This document shows positions 49,195 through 61,473 of a DNA stretch of 64,000 nucleotides, one piece after another; within the stretch, counting starts at the first letter, position 1; every line of letters begins with the position of its first letter. Under the pieces are notes generated by a model. It saw only the letters and a program-made list of their open reading frames with translations, ran no database searches and was not told the DNA's origin. The position numbers and the translations under genes are program-made. The stretch spans positions 4,268,771 through 4,332,770 of the forward strand of contig NC_058137.1 in the NCBI RefSeq assembly GCF_011075055.1. Reading direction: 5' to 3'. This DNA is from Mangifera indica (Eukaryota; Streptophyta; Magnoliopsida; Sapindales; Anacardiaceae).

Positions 49195-49970
49195 TGATTA
49201 CCAAAAATTTAAATATTTATCTATATATTAAATTTTATTATTACTATCAAAAATAAAATTATTATTTAAATTCATATTTTAAGATTATTTTAAAGTTTTA
49301 AAATATTTATTTTTTTCCCTAATCTCATATTTTTCAATTTTAAAAACTGATTTTTTCTCCCCCAAGTCTAAGGTTTTAAACTCAACTTTTTTTCATTAGA
49401 ACTGTCCCAGATTTTCAAAAAATTTCAATTGCACCTTGATTTTCCTTTCTCTTTCTCTTCGGTGAGGATTCCCCTCTACTGGCCATTAGCTCCCCCTTTT
49501 GTTCTATCGATCGCTCTCCCTTTCCACCGTGGGTGTCTTCGTCGGAGGAGTTTTCGTCAGATGAAGACCCTTCATTTTTGTTTGAGATGAAGATGACAAG
49601 AGAAGGGAGGGAGAGTAGCCGAGAAGGAGAGGGAAAGGAGGAGGGAGATAGGCCAAAGACTAGAGACAATGGATGGTCGCTAGAGATCAAATCTAGAAAC
49701 TGGAGGAGAGAGAAGAGGTGAAACTGAAATGTTTTAGAAATTTGGGGAGTGGCCATAATGGAAAAAAAATATAATATTTTAAAACCCTATATCATGGGGA
49801 AGTCATTTTTAACCTAAAAAAGTGAGGTTAAGAGGTAAAAATAAATATTTTAAAATAATTTAAAATATGAATTTAAATAAAATTTTTAAATAATAATTTT
49901 ATCTCTAATAATAATAATAATAAAATTTAATAAATAAATAAATATTTAAATTTTCAATAATTAGTAAATA
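49195..49970. mobile_element. Non-autonomous foldback-type DNA transposon with long terminal inverted repeats (copy B)
   Basis: The left arm (about 49195-49437) and right arm (about 49719-49970) are inverted repeats. Shared landmarks in the same order are AAATTTAAATATTTATCTAT/ATTTAAATATTTATTTAT, TAAAATTATTATTT, TTCATATTTTAA, AAAATATTTATTTTT and a terminal CATTTCA-type segment ending CACC. The arms match those of copy A at 9826-10790 (AAACTGAT, TTTTTGAAACTTTCATTTCACC versus TTTTCAAAAAATTTCAATTGCACC). The central 280 bases hold two overlapping antiparallel ORFs rich in Glu, Arg and Ser with no recognised domain, so no transposase is present. Confidence 0.72.
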
Positions 49971-51349
49971 AAAAATTATATTTACATCAAACTTAGGGTG
50001 AAAATATTCTTTTGGCCCAAGAAAATAAGACAAAGATAATATTTATTTCATAGTCTAAGTAGGCTAACATAATTAGTTCTTAAATTATTACTGAGATACT
50101 GATTTCTATAATGGATAAATAATTGTGAATTATCGTGTACATCTCCATGCCCCGTAAAGACTTCAAAATCAAAATCAATAATTGATTAGAATTGTAGCGT
50201 GGTCGCAGTGGGTCACATCTTTGAAAAAAAAATTGACATAAATGTAGAAGTAGAGTCCATATAGCCCATGTGAATATAACTATTGATGTTCATGGGCACA
50301 TCCGTACTACTAACCCTTTACTTTTATACGCAATTTTTTTTTTAACAAAATATCTTAATTTAAGTCAAATCGTTATTTTAAGATAAAAACAATCTCATTA
50401 CTACAAAATTATGTAAAAAATTTTCAATTTAAAGATCACAAAATTAGAAGTTGAACATTAAATAGTGACTGACCATTTCCTCAGTCTTGCTCAAATTGAT
50501 ACGCAAAGGGCTGATGTATTTTTATGAAGATTTTTGACAAGGACCATACTATAAAATAATAATAATAATAATACAAATATCATTCATGAACTATGGCCCT
50601 TTGTTATTATTTAAGAGAGTACTTGTAAGAACAATTAAAATATGTTGAAGGAAAAGGTATAATTGATAAATGGCAGATGGCATAATTCCAGATTTATTGC
50701 TGCAACATGGCTGACATTATTTAATTAACTAATAGGCTGTCATGAATCATCATTAGATTGAAATAATAACAAGATTTTGAAATTGGAGATTCTAATTTGG
50801 TTTAAATTTGAATGAATGCATGAATGCTGTTGGTTAGTCAAAAATAGCTAGGATAAGAGGATAATAAGCTTGCCTAATTCGAGAAATTAAAGTCCTAAAA
50901 AGGTCTGTCAAGTCACCGACAATTGTACGTTCTAAACTTTTTATAATGTTTCAGTGGTCCAACGACGGACTAGCTATTTTGAGTGTTTCATAAGTCAAAA
51001 TTACCATTATTTCTATTTATCAATATTTTTAAGAAACATATTCCGATTTAATAATATCAAGTAATCCTTATTAACAGTGGACTTGTGATGAGATCCAAGC
51101 TGGTAAATACAGAGAAAAAAAAATAATACGATGAATAATAAAAAAAATATGTTCATAAAAGTATGATTATATAATTTGAATATTTAAAAAAAAAACAAAA
51201 CGTGTATATAAATATTATACCTCAAGAATATAAGGAACAAAGAAGAAAATTCTGATTGTTTTGTTTAGACATTCATTTGACTAAATAATTCGGTTTGTTA
51301 AGATACGTATTTGTGTCAATTGAGGTAAAAAACCACTACTAAAGTTAAG
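49971..51349. other. A+T-rich spacer
   Basis: No gene recognised; short AAT-type runs near 50551-50572. Confidence 0.3.
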
Positions 51350-51800
51350 GATAGATTTAAATTGAGTTCGGATTGGCTTATGAGAGTCAAGTTTGAACCT
51401 ATTCTCAAGCTCGATGAGCTTTAATATTGCTAAGCTTGAGCTTGTATGATTAGCTAAAGCTCAAACTGGATTTGACTAGAATTGATACTTGTAGCTTAAA
51501 TATATATATATATTTTAATAAAATTTTAACTTATTATTAAATTTAAAAAATTACGTTTTTTCAGTAAAAGAAAACATTAAAAAAAAATTAGTAAGATGAG
51601 AAATAAAGAAATTAGACTTGTTTATAATAAGTGAGTTGAGAACTTAGAATCAATTTCACTTATATAGGAAAATTGAAAATTTGAATTTGGTTGAAACTTG
51701 ATATTAAAGTCTTTATTTATTGTGAGTGAAACAAATTATTGAAATGTATTCTTTTAATGTAAGAGATTTATTTATAATAGATATGAGTTGAGATTTTAGG
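51350..51800. repeat. Dispersed repeat, related to the inverted repeat at 58970-59720
   Basis: Contains GAGTCAAGTTTGAACCTATT, CAAGCTCGATGAGCTTTAAT and GCTTGAGCTTGTATG. Then comes ACTTGTTTATAATAAGTGAG with a spaced TTTAATGTAAGAGATTTATTTATAATAG. The same order of motifs occurs in the left arm of the 58970-59720 structure. Confidence 0.55.
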
Positions 51801-53099
51801 ATAAATGATTTGATCACTTTTTTGTTGTCTTCGACCTTGGGTTGTGAATACTCGACATTGTCAAGGGTCTTAGTCGTGTTTTGTTTGTAATCAATAACTA
51901 ATAGTTTTGAACAAATCCACTTAGATGTGAACAAGGAAGGTTCAACCCAAATGTTATAATCAAGCTGATATAGAGTTTTGAACAAAACTTGTCTTCAACC
52001 ATTTTTCGTTCAAATTCTATAACATTGACCAATACCCATCACAAACTTCATCAAAGCCACCCATTTTCAACATCTTCACAAAAATATAAGATTAAACAAC
52101 CATGAAAACAACGAACGACCAATAAAAATTTATCTAACATCTTTTCCATGTGTGTATATTACATAGAATGTTTTTATTTGGAACAACTTTCAAATAACAA
52201 AATTTTTCTATTCCCTCTTGATAACCATTCATTAATCCAATGTATTGCTTGATGTTTAAAAATAGTTCTTTGATATCAAATTTAAGTTGGGATTTTTTAA
52301 AAGTTCAAAATTAGGTTTAGGGTAAGGGTTTAACAATTTGTCAAAGAAGGCATTTTCTTTTGATAGTTATGTGTAATATGTAATTATGCTATATTTGAAG
52401 AGACCTTCTAGGAAGCGCCCGTTTTCAACTTTCCCAAAAGAATGCTATTTTATATAATTTCTCAATATATAATGACTGGATTGTTAAAAAAAAAACCTGA
52501 ATACAATGAATATGATATTTGTTATGCAATTTTTATTGTTAAAAATTTCTAGCCATGCCAATTGTCATAACCCAATTTAGATCTTGTGGCCTTAGCGTGC
52601 AGAAGATGGACCGCTAAGTAAGCTTATAAAAACCTATAACTCTCAAAGAACACTCAAAAACATGAAGAACAAAGAAGAACACAAGATGAAGAAAAACTCC
52701 ATTATATTTGGATCAACTAAATACAATAATAATTGAATTAAAATACATAAACTAAAACTAGATATTTATGTAAATCTATAGAGAGATTCAACTATTTATA
52801 TCTATACATAATCTAATTAGACAGATGATTAGGGTTTTCTTTACAAAAATATGAACTCTATTACAATTGAATTTGCCTTTGTGATGAATAAATATTCCAA
52901 GAGTTTCTAAGAAGATTCCCAATCATATTATTTGCGGTTTCTAAGGCAAGCTGGGGTAAGGGCTTTGTATTAAGAATTAGGTCTCATATGGACTTTAGGG
53001 TTGGGCTGAGCATAAAACGATGCGTCTCAAGCCAATCGCCCCTATTTCTCCAGAGTAAATTAATGATAATAAAAAATTATATTTATATATATATATTTA
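51801..53099. other. Spacer, possibly LTR-derived in part
   Basis: No coding sequence supported. The block 52560-53050 has higher complexity and, on the minus strand, resembles LTR-like sequence of plant retrotransposons, but no partner LTR was found in the window. Confidence 0.3.
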
Positions 53100-53240
53100 T
53101 TATCCTGAATTGCCCACGTATTCAATAGGAGAATCTCAGTCTTTCTCTCAGTCTCTCTGCGCCCTTATCAGTCTGATTTTGTTTCAGAATTCAGATCTGA
53201 TTGCTTGCTTTATAAGTTGCAGATTGCAGAACGTTCCATC

Positions 53241-53275
53241 CATGCATCTACATGCATGCGCATATGCATGCATCA
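53241..53275. promoter_or_regulatory. Cluster of RY motifs (CATGCA)
   Basis: Four CATGCA or TGCATG cores occur within about 35 bases (CATGCATCTACATGCATGCG and CATATGCATGCAT). CATGCA is the RY element bound by B3 factors such as ABI3, FUS3 and LEC2. No downstream gene is recognised, so a regulatory role is speculative. Confidence 0.35.
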
Positions 53276-53319
53276 CTTTTCAATTGCTTTTTTATTTTAT
53301 ATTTTTTTCTCGATAAATA

Positions 53320-54588
53320 TACAACTGATCCCAAAATCCAAATCCAACCATACCAATCTCAGTTTTGGGAATGCAATGTTTTCTGGATTATTTGGGTCAA
53401 AAAGTTCCAGATACAAAAAAAAAAATGAATTAAACCGAATTTTTTTTATATATAAATTTATTTTTTTAAAGGATATAAAGGTGAAATCTTAGATATTTTT
53501 ATTAATTTACAAACTAAAATACATATTTAAATTAATTTTCTTTTATTTTGGCTAGCAATCAAGATTTTGTCTCTCTATAGAAATAAATATATTTGTTACA
53601 CATGTCTTTTTATGAAAATTAGGAACAATAAAAGATAATAAAACAAAAATGTCATAAAGCCAATATAATCATATTATGACATGATTCCAGTTATATTATT
53701 GAGGGTCAAACTGAACTTTTTATATTGATGTTTAACCTTATACTTGAGATTTCAAGTTAAAAAGTTTGATTTGTACGTTAAATTTTAGGTAAAAGGTAAA
53801 TTAATAGATATAGAAGCTATGAATTTTATGAATTTCTTTTTATAACGCTAATAAGTTTAATTTGAGAGTGAATGTCAAACTTTAGAAGTTGAAGAGTCAA
53901 ACATCTAGTATTACAAAGGAAAATTACATAAAACCCAATAGTGTAAATATCTGCCACCTATCTCCATATCAAGGTTTAGTGTTCCAATATAAAAAAATTT
54001 AGTTGGAATGCTAAACTTCATAAGGGTATTTAGCTTTTGCACCTACACCCTTAAAAATGATATTAAAAAATTTTCTAACCCCAATAGTTTAAACCTTACA
54101 CTTACCCTCCAAATATAGGTTTATGTATCAAGTTTGAAATTTTGCGCACATACTAAACTTATGAAATATGTCTTTACTTTGTCAACAATCCATCATATTA
54201 AAATGAAAAAATAATTTAATTTTTTATCTAGATTTAATAATTTTTTTGCTTCTATTTATATTTTTTTTGTATGAGAAGTTAGATTAAAGTTTTGAATTAG
54301 AAAAAAATGACGATTAGGGTTAAGAAATTTTAGGATTTTGGTTGTATTTATTTAGAACTTAATTAAGTTGATTATGTTCTGTAATCCTTCAAAATATAAT
54401 TATTTTGTTTAATATCCCGGTTGTAATCTTTCAACGGGGTAATTCAAATGAATAATAATGTTTTGTTTAGAAACAAAAAGTGGTGCACGAGTGGCCCAAA
54501 ATTTGCGCTGATCAGGTGCTCTGCTTCAGGAAACGCCAGGCCCTGCTGCTGCGTGGCATTAATTGAGTGATGATTATCTTATTTGACC
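53320..54588. other. A+T-rich spacer
   Basis: No gene or structured repeat recognised. Confidence 0.3.
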
Positions 54589-54589
54589 A

Positions 54590-54628
<39 letters not shown>
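54589..54628. repeat. (GA)n microsatellite
   Basis: AG/GA dinucleotide run of about 40 bases with one interruption (ACAG). Confidence 0.9.
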
Positions 54629-55129
54629 GCTTTTGGTTAACTTGTGAGAATAGAGATGAAGCAGCTTTGCTTTGTCTTGACACTTTTAGGTAATGGGGTC
54701 CACTTCTCTAGCTGGCCTTCATTTTGTTTTGATGGGATGGGATGAGATGTGATGGATGGACAGGATGTGTTGATCAGAATATCACATTTAAAGGAGAGAA
54801 AAGACAAAAACCTTTCATCAGAGAGGGAAAAAGGGTTTTCCTTCTCTCTTCTGTACCCATTTTCAAACATTAGAAAAGTGTTTCTTCTTCTTCTTTTTTC
54901 TGTTTTTAAATTTTCCCCCCAGAATTTGGTTTCATAGATAGAGTTGACAAAGTTAATATATCTGAAGGAGATTATAATGATTATGAGCTACTACGTTTAC
55001 CTTGTTAATATATAAAGACATAAGACTTATTCCAAACGCTCAAATTGCATGCAAAATTTGTAAAAATAATTTAAAACCCTTTTTGTAATTTATGAAAAAT
55101 GGATTTTTGTAGATTTTAATATTTAAAAG
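54629..55129. other. Spacer, no feature recognised
   Basis: Two antiparallel short ORFs at 54637-54937 overlap each other, have no recognised similarity and are not called. Confidence 0.3.
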
Positions 55130-55253
55130 AATAATGTTATATATACATAATTTAAATATATAGATTATATATTATCATGTGATTGAATATTATTTTATTT
55201 TTAATTTAAAATTATTTAATTACATAATAACATATTATTATAAACTCAAATTG

Positions 55254-55290
<37 letters not shown>
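55130..55290. mobile_element. Short MITE, family 1, copy g
   Basis: Starts ATAATGTTATATATACATAA, core TATATTATCATGTGATTGAA and TTTAATTTAAAATTATTTAA. The right end has been replaced or extended by an (AT)n microsatellite at 55258-55288. Confidence 0.65.
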
Positions 55291-55294
<4 letters not shown>

Positions 55295-56480
55295 ATTGTA
55301 TGAGGTAATTATGTGATTAAGAACCAACCATGCTTTTTATAATTATTATAAACTTTGATGAATCAAATTTTTTTATAAATTAACGAGATTGGAGACTTGA
55401 AATTTTAGTCCCCTAAAGAAGGCTTTAACTTTGTCTTGCCATGAGGTGTCCAAAACTGGGTTGATTCATTGATTGCTTAATTTTGTATTAAATCAATTTA
55501 CATTTACTTACATAATCAAGTTAATTTTCTCTTTCTCGTTGTCACAAAAATCTGTTGGATTTGTGGATTTTTATTAAATGTGTAATGATTTGTTTTTGTA
55601 ATAAGTATGCTGTAATTAAGGCTGTCAATCGGAAAACAATTTATAGGGTTGATGGAAGAACGTGAATCATTTCCCAAAATCTTGTCTTTTCCTTTTATGC
55701 TCATGTTAATCGCATCCACAACCTTCAATCACTCTACTATCTTTCTAATTCTTAAATCATAAGTAACATCTAACCCTAATCTATAATATGCATTGAATTA
55801 TATTTATACATCACATCTAAAAGATGCCATTGAAACATTTTAAACATTCTTGATTTGATGCAATATACATGTGTAAAACATATTTATGCAATTGATGATG
55901 AAAAATATTTTGTTTTTCCATTTATTTTCTATAATTCATTTGGACTAAGTTAAAGTATGAATTTTGAATCAAAGAATTAGTTAAGCAGTCATTTACCAGT
56001 AACGTTAGTGTTTAAGTGACGTCACATCAATGTACTCTTGCATGCATTTTTTTATGCACATCATCATTACCCCTCATAAATTTAGGGTGTGCATGTGGCT
56101 TAATGAGTTTTTCCACTGCATCAACCCTATGAAAACTTCAAAAATTGTATTTTTGTGTAAAACATATTTTCATGAACATTTTCTAACTTTCATTCACATA
56201 TGAGATCAACTCCCTTTTCCATAAGAAAACTCTCACATTCTTTTTTAAAAACATGCATATTAACATTTGCATTACGAAAACTTTTCTTGAAAATGTATGA
56301 ACATGCTTTAAATATTTAGGTAAACCAATAGAACTTTTTAAAATATATTCGACTTCATATTGAAAATAGTCATAAAAAGGCTAAGACCCTTCAATCATTA
56401 CATTCATATTGTTAGAACAATCATTATATTCATGGGGAGAGTTAAAACAACCCTTAAGCAACCTTTTAGGTAAAATAGGA
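55291..56480. other. A+T-rich spacer
   Basis: No gene recognised. Short ORFs at 55516-55728 and 56409-56663 lack similarity I can name. Confidence 0.3.
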
Positions 56481-56499
56481 AAATTTATATTGCTTATGC

Positions 56500-56640
56500 A
56501 TTTTTCAATGTCGCGACATGATCTTTCTACCCACTTGATGTCACAATATTCTTTCTCTGATGTTGTGACATCATGTTTCTATGGATGTTGTACCGCAAAA
56601 TTAAGATCTAGATATTGTGGCATCGATGTGGAATTACAAA
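56500..56640. repeat. Degenerate repeats of the palindromic motif TGTCGCGACATG
   Basis: Variants occur at about 56509 (ATGTCGCGACATGATC), 56535 (GATGTCACAATATT), 56559 (GATGTTGTGACATCATG) and 56616 (ATTGTGGCATCGATG). Similar direct repeats are seen in some plant retroelement regions; family not assigned. Confidence 0.45.
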
Positions 56641-57168
56641 TTTTCATGTTTAAATTCATCTAGTCTCAATACATACTCAACTAATTCACCTAGAGATCTA
56701 AGTAACCTCCCCCTAACTGTTTAAACATGCATAATTTACTCAATTTAAAGTCCATTTTCATATCACCATTCACATTGTCGATACACAATCACATTCAATT
56801 GGGGTTCCTTTCACATTAATAAAAAATTATGGATTAACCATAAAATTAAATTTAATTGTTCTTTCCTGGATCCAGAACACTCAACTATTCAAAGAAAATC
56901 CCAAAATTTTAAACATTTAATCGTAAGTTCTCATTCTAACTAAAATAGAGAAGTTTTACTTACCTTAATCGACCAATTTTCCTGTTCCTACAACAATTTT
57001 ATCCAATTCTAACTTCAAGTTCACGTTTGGATTCAAGAATGATAATCGGTTAAAATGCATTACTTGGGTTGAAGAATGTAGTTAATTAGCATAATTTCTC
57101 TTTATTTTATCTAGTTTTATTTTCATTTTAACTCTCAATTCAATACCCATTATTTATTTTTGCAAAAA

Positions 57169-57174
57169 ATAATG

Positions 57175-57211
<37 letters not shown>
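57169..57211. repeat. (AAT)n microsatellite
   Basis: AAT/ATA trinucleotide run of about 14 units. Confidence 0.9.
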
Positions 57212-57213
<2 letters not shown>

Positions 57214-58969
57214 GGGTCAAATAGAATGAGTGGAGATTAATAATATAAAGTGCCTATGTTTTGAAAGAAAACTAAATCAAGGTGATCATGGAATGTGTGC
57301 GTTGTTATAAGAAAAGTAATATTTTAACAAAAAAGGCTTCTTTAGTTTAATTGTGAGGTTCATATAACTAGTCTAAAACTAAAGTTAGAACTAGCAAATA
57401 GGCATGCAACATTATTATATAAGTTCAGTAAGCACTCTTATATGAAATTTGGACTTTTTCCTGGTCGATAATGGAATTAAAAACACTTTAGACTTTAACT
57501 ATGACACCATGTTAAACTATCTAACCGTAAAACTTAAGATGATAGCTAAGTGTCTAAAATCAGTATTTCGGTCCAATAGACCTCGATTTTGCCTGGCATG
57601 GCCAGTTTTGGGCTAAGTGCACTATTGGTTATTGTTATTGTTATATGTCAACTTTAAGGAATATATTAATTGAGAAATGATGGTGCAAAATTTGCGCAAA
57701 TATCATAAGAAAGGGTCCACATAGCGATAAAACTGATAGAGTTTATACATGTAAAATCTTCCAATTCAAAAATGAAGCATGATTGATAAGAAATAGGATT
57801 CATGGAGATCCATTGTGGGACCAAAAGATATAAACAGGAAGATGAGAAAATGGGGGTTTCGTTGAATAATGAGAAATAGATTAGGGAAGAGCGATGAGTG
57901 GAGTGACAATGAGAGCAGTCAAAAAGAGGTTTTTGATTGGTGCCTAGAAAACACAAAGGGAAGAGAGTTAGGGTTGCCAACCAGGTTGTTTGATTCTAGT
58001 TAAAAGCCGTCCTATCGAGAAATGGGCGTGAGTTGTCACCCTTTAAAAGCTTAATCATGAAGTATAAGAAAGCTGGTGATTTGATTTAAGTACTAATTAT
58101 AGAGCTTTCTTTTGTAATTAATGGCTAAACTATCATTGTTTTGAGTCACCAAATCTTATCACATATTCTAATTTATATTGAAGACAGTTCACTGGTAGTT
58201 CAAATATTGTATCATAGACACTGACTTGTACCTTTTATGTATTAGGAATCTAAACTCATCGGTAGCTAATTTCATTATATAAACGTAGTTAGGACAATCA
58301 TATATATTTTCTGGGTTGATTAATTATATTGGATTAAATTAATAAATAATCTAAAACTAGTAGTAGATATCTATATTTATGATAAATTTAAATCAAAAGA
58401 TCCTGATTAGAAAACTGTTCTCTCTATATATGTGTGAGTTAATAAAAAGTGAAAGAAAATTAATTAGTAAACTGGACGTATTATAATGAATTTCTTCAAA
58501 TAATTCCAGTTTATTCATCAATATTTGATGAGAATGAGATGCCTAGCATGGTTGACAAGAATTTTTCATTTAAAGATACATAGAAGGCTAAGAAATACAA
58601 TAAGAAGCAACCGTTAAATGGAAAAAGAAAAACTAATCACAAAACTATAGACAAAATATGCATGAAGAAGTTGAAATAAAATTGATTTGTACTCTTGAAG
58701 ACAAAATTTAATGGCAAAGAGATAAGAAAGTTAAAAAAAATATCGAGTCTAGTCGGGTTAACAAGGGACAAAATTGAACATTTCTAAAATTGTAATTTTA
58801 AGTTAACTTAATCCAGACAAAGAAAGAAAATGTTGAGTTAATGTGGGCTTGACAATAGTCATTGTCCTCATTTCAAGTCCAGCAGAGCTTGGGCCATGCA
58901 TAGATTTTAGTTATGTATTAGGGGCCCAATAGTCTCTTACACCTTGGAGAAAATAACAGCATTGTGTTT
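57212..58969. other. Spacer, no gene recognised
   Basis: A 104-residue minus-strand ORF at 57666-57980 is the longest here. It is rich in Ser, Phe and Cys without a recognisable domain and is not called. The remainder is A+T-rich. Confidence 0.3.
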
Positions 58970-59720
58970 GCAGTTTGCCTCAACTTAGTCTGGATTCAAG
59001 TCAAGTTAACTTGAGTTTGACTATTAGCCTTACTTGATCAAACTCAAAATAAACAGTTATTTCTCGAGTTTGAACTCAAAAAATATTTTTAACTTCTAGA
59101 AATTTATGTTGTCTTATTAAAAAACATAAAAAAGAAATTGAATTGTAGTGAGAAAAAAACTTACGTTTATTTATAACAAGTGAGGTGAATTGTTAGAACT
59201 TCTCTTACTTGAATTGTGATGAGAGCAAATTTATGGTAGGTAAAGTGAATTGTTGAAGTATATCTCTTTAATGTGAATTTTTTACAAATAGGTTTGCAAT
59301 ATCCCATTTTGTAAAAATAAACTTTAACAGCACACTTCATCCATCATAAATAAACTTTCAACCAATTTAAAACTCTCACATCAAGTGAGATGAATTCTAA
59401 CGATTCACACCACTCATTATAAATACACTTACTCTTTTACTTTTTCATCATAACTAGAACTTCCTTCTTTGTTTTATTTTATTAGAAAAAACAATTTTTT
59501 TAATCAAATAACTAATAATTTAATATTAATAATAAAATTAATGAATGCTACATTATCAAATTAAACTTGAGCTTGGTTAATCATATTGAGCTCGACTTTG
59601 TCAGAATTCACCAAGCTCAAACTTAGGCTCAAGATTAACTCCCTTGAATTGAAAATTTTGAGCAAGTTTAAGCTCAAACTTGACTCAACTAAATTCATCC
59701 TTAGCCTCAACTATTAGATG
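58970..59720. mobile_element. Large imperfect inverted repeat, foldback-like element
   Basis: The left half (about 58970-59330) pairs with the right half (about 59340-59720) read in reverse. Landmarks on both arms are a GAGTTTGA/GAGCTTAAACTTG-rich outer part, a TTTATTTATAA-AAGTGAGGTGAATTGTTAGAA inner part (right arm: ATTTATAATGAGTGGTGTGA plus ATCGTTAGAATTC), and CTTACTTGA/CTCACTTGA. The centre is near 59335. No coding sequence. It could be a foldback transposon or two repeat copies inserted head to head. Confidence 0.6.
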
Positions 59721-59809
59721 ATTCTAATAATTAGAAAATAATATTTATCAGTTGAGATGGTAAATTATGAATGACTAGTAACAGAAACTATTATACATGA
59801 AAAGTTGCA

Positions 59810-60306
59810 TGTTACGATTTCAAATACAAGGTCAGAAACTTAGATCCAATATCAAAAGTATGATTTTTTAATATGTGGTTTATGTGATTTGAGCTCTCTA
59901 ATATCAATAACTGGCTAGCTTTTGGAGTATAGTTCTTTCAAAGTTTATATCAATTGGCATTAAAGTTGTCACTATATCTATCAGTTGCAATCATGTCGTG
60001 CAAATGGTGACATTAATATTACAATGTTCACTTGCGGCTAATGGAGAGCTAGCACAAAACCACTTCAAGGTTGTGGAGTGTGTTGGTATGTACACTATAA
60101 TTCTAACTGAGGCTAGTAGAGAGTTAGCACAAAACTAGCCTCAAGGTTGTCAAGTGTGGTGATACATATATTATGATTCTAAATATAAGATATAAAACTT
60201 GAATCTCATATCGAAAATACAAGTTTTTAGTGTGAAATTTATGTAACTAAGATTTTCAATCTTATTGACTATCTTTTGGAGCGTGATTTTCCTATAATTT
60301 GTATCA
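59810..60306 (+). mobile_element. TRIM-like miniature LTR retrotransposon (copy 2)
   Basis: The 5' LTR at about 59810-59952 ends TTTATATCA and is followed by TTGGCATTAAAG, a diverged initiator-tRNA-Met primer-binding site. The 3' LTR at about 60172-60306 ends TTTGTATCA. Shared LTR landmarks are AACTTGAATCTCATATCGAA, TTTTTAGTGTGAAATTTATG and TAGCTTTTGGAG/TATCTTTTGGAG. The internal part has no coding capacity. It includes a 70-bp tandem duplication starting GGCTAATGGAGAGCTAGCAC at about 60037. The same family lies nested at 39593-39935. Confidence 0.75.
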
Positions 60307-61473
60307 ATGCAAAAGCCCATACTTTGTGTTGTAAGTTGTAGTGGCTTTGAAAGTGAGAGTGAGAATTTTGAAGCTATTCTCACGACCACAGGTTGGGTTG
60401 CGTTTCATTCCTTCTTTCTTTCTTTCTTTACGCCTTAAGAACTAACCACAGGTTAAATGTCACCCCACTTGTTACAAATCGTAATGTGCAAACATCGGCT
60501 AATTTCACTATACTTTTAATTAGTGCAGCATTACCTCTAATTAATTGAACACTCATGTATTAAATTCTCTCACGCGGCTACGGCCCCCCTCCTTTAGCAA
60601 CACGGTTTCAGTGATGCGTTGTAGCAGTCGGGTTCTACTTCGCTATCAAAAAGTTTATGCTTAAAGCACTTTACAGATCAACACCTGTAAGATCTCCCAC
60701 TTGACATTATCCACTCTTTGTTCGTCAATGTCTCTATCATTTTCTATCTTGTATAATTCGGCACAGATGGATTACAAAACTGTTGATCCGGAGCCTGGAC
60801 ATTGATTTTTCTTTAGCAAGCTTGTCGACACTAATTGCTCCATCAATTGCTTTGACAAAATTAATCTAGTTGCAGAAACTGTCTTAGCCATTATATGTAC
60901 AGAAGAAGATCATATTACTGTCTAATCAGAATAAAATCAAACAACTTTAACGGCAATACCATGGAAATTAGTTGTTTTATGTTCAACAAATAGAAAATTG
61001 GAATTCTAATTAAATTAGATCCAAATCGATTATATGTAAGCCGCAAGTCATTGAAAGGTGGGGTTCTTTTTTTTCAATCAACTTCCTCTAAATTCAAAAG
61101 GATATAAAAGCCTCCAAGCAATTCTTTGTGGCTAGATTTGTGATTTATTTATTAGATAAAAGTAAAAATTTCGGTAGTTTTGATTGGTTAATATAAGTTG
61201 GTTGCTAGCAGGCTGGTGACGTAGGCTTGTGTAGATAGATACATATGGTCAAGAGAGCGATGATATGCAGACCAGAAATCATCAGCTTAAATCTCATCAT
61301 ACATAATGCCGCAATTTGAATCTGAGTTTGACGTGCTCTGAGCCAAATGAGTCGGTACAGGATGGTGACTTCTCAAGGAGAAGTACTAGCAAGATTAGGG
61401 CATACTCCAAGTTATCCTGATTCGGGTTAAGGCAGTCTAATGCATTATGAATATCTTCCATTTTGACTCTTAA
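60307..61473. other. Spacer, no gene recognised
   Basis: The region 60540-60860 is of higher complexity and G+C content than its surroundings. The minus strand has a 39-codon ORF starting MAKTVSATRLILSK near 60893, without signal peptide or known motif; I do not call it. Confidence 0.3.

Noticed and set aside
49415..49756. 113-residue minus-strand ORF and its antiparallel partner
   Set aside because: They lie inside the second long-TIR element. Low-complexity Glu/Arg/Ser content, no domain.
57666..57980. 104-residue minus-strand ORF
   Set aside because: No recognisable domain, no splice context, composition as expected by chance. Kept as uncalled.
60777..60893. 39-codon minus-strand ORF starting MAKTVSATRLILSK
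   Set aside because: Considered as a small peptide gene, but it has no signal peptide and no CLE, IDA, PIP or RALF-type motif.
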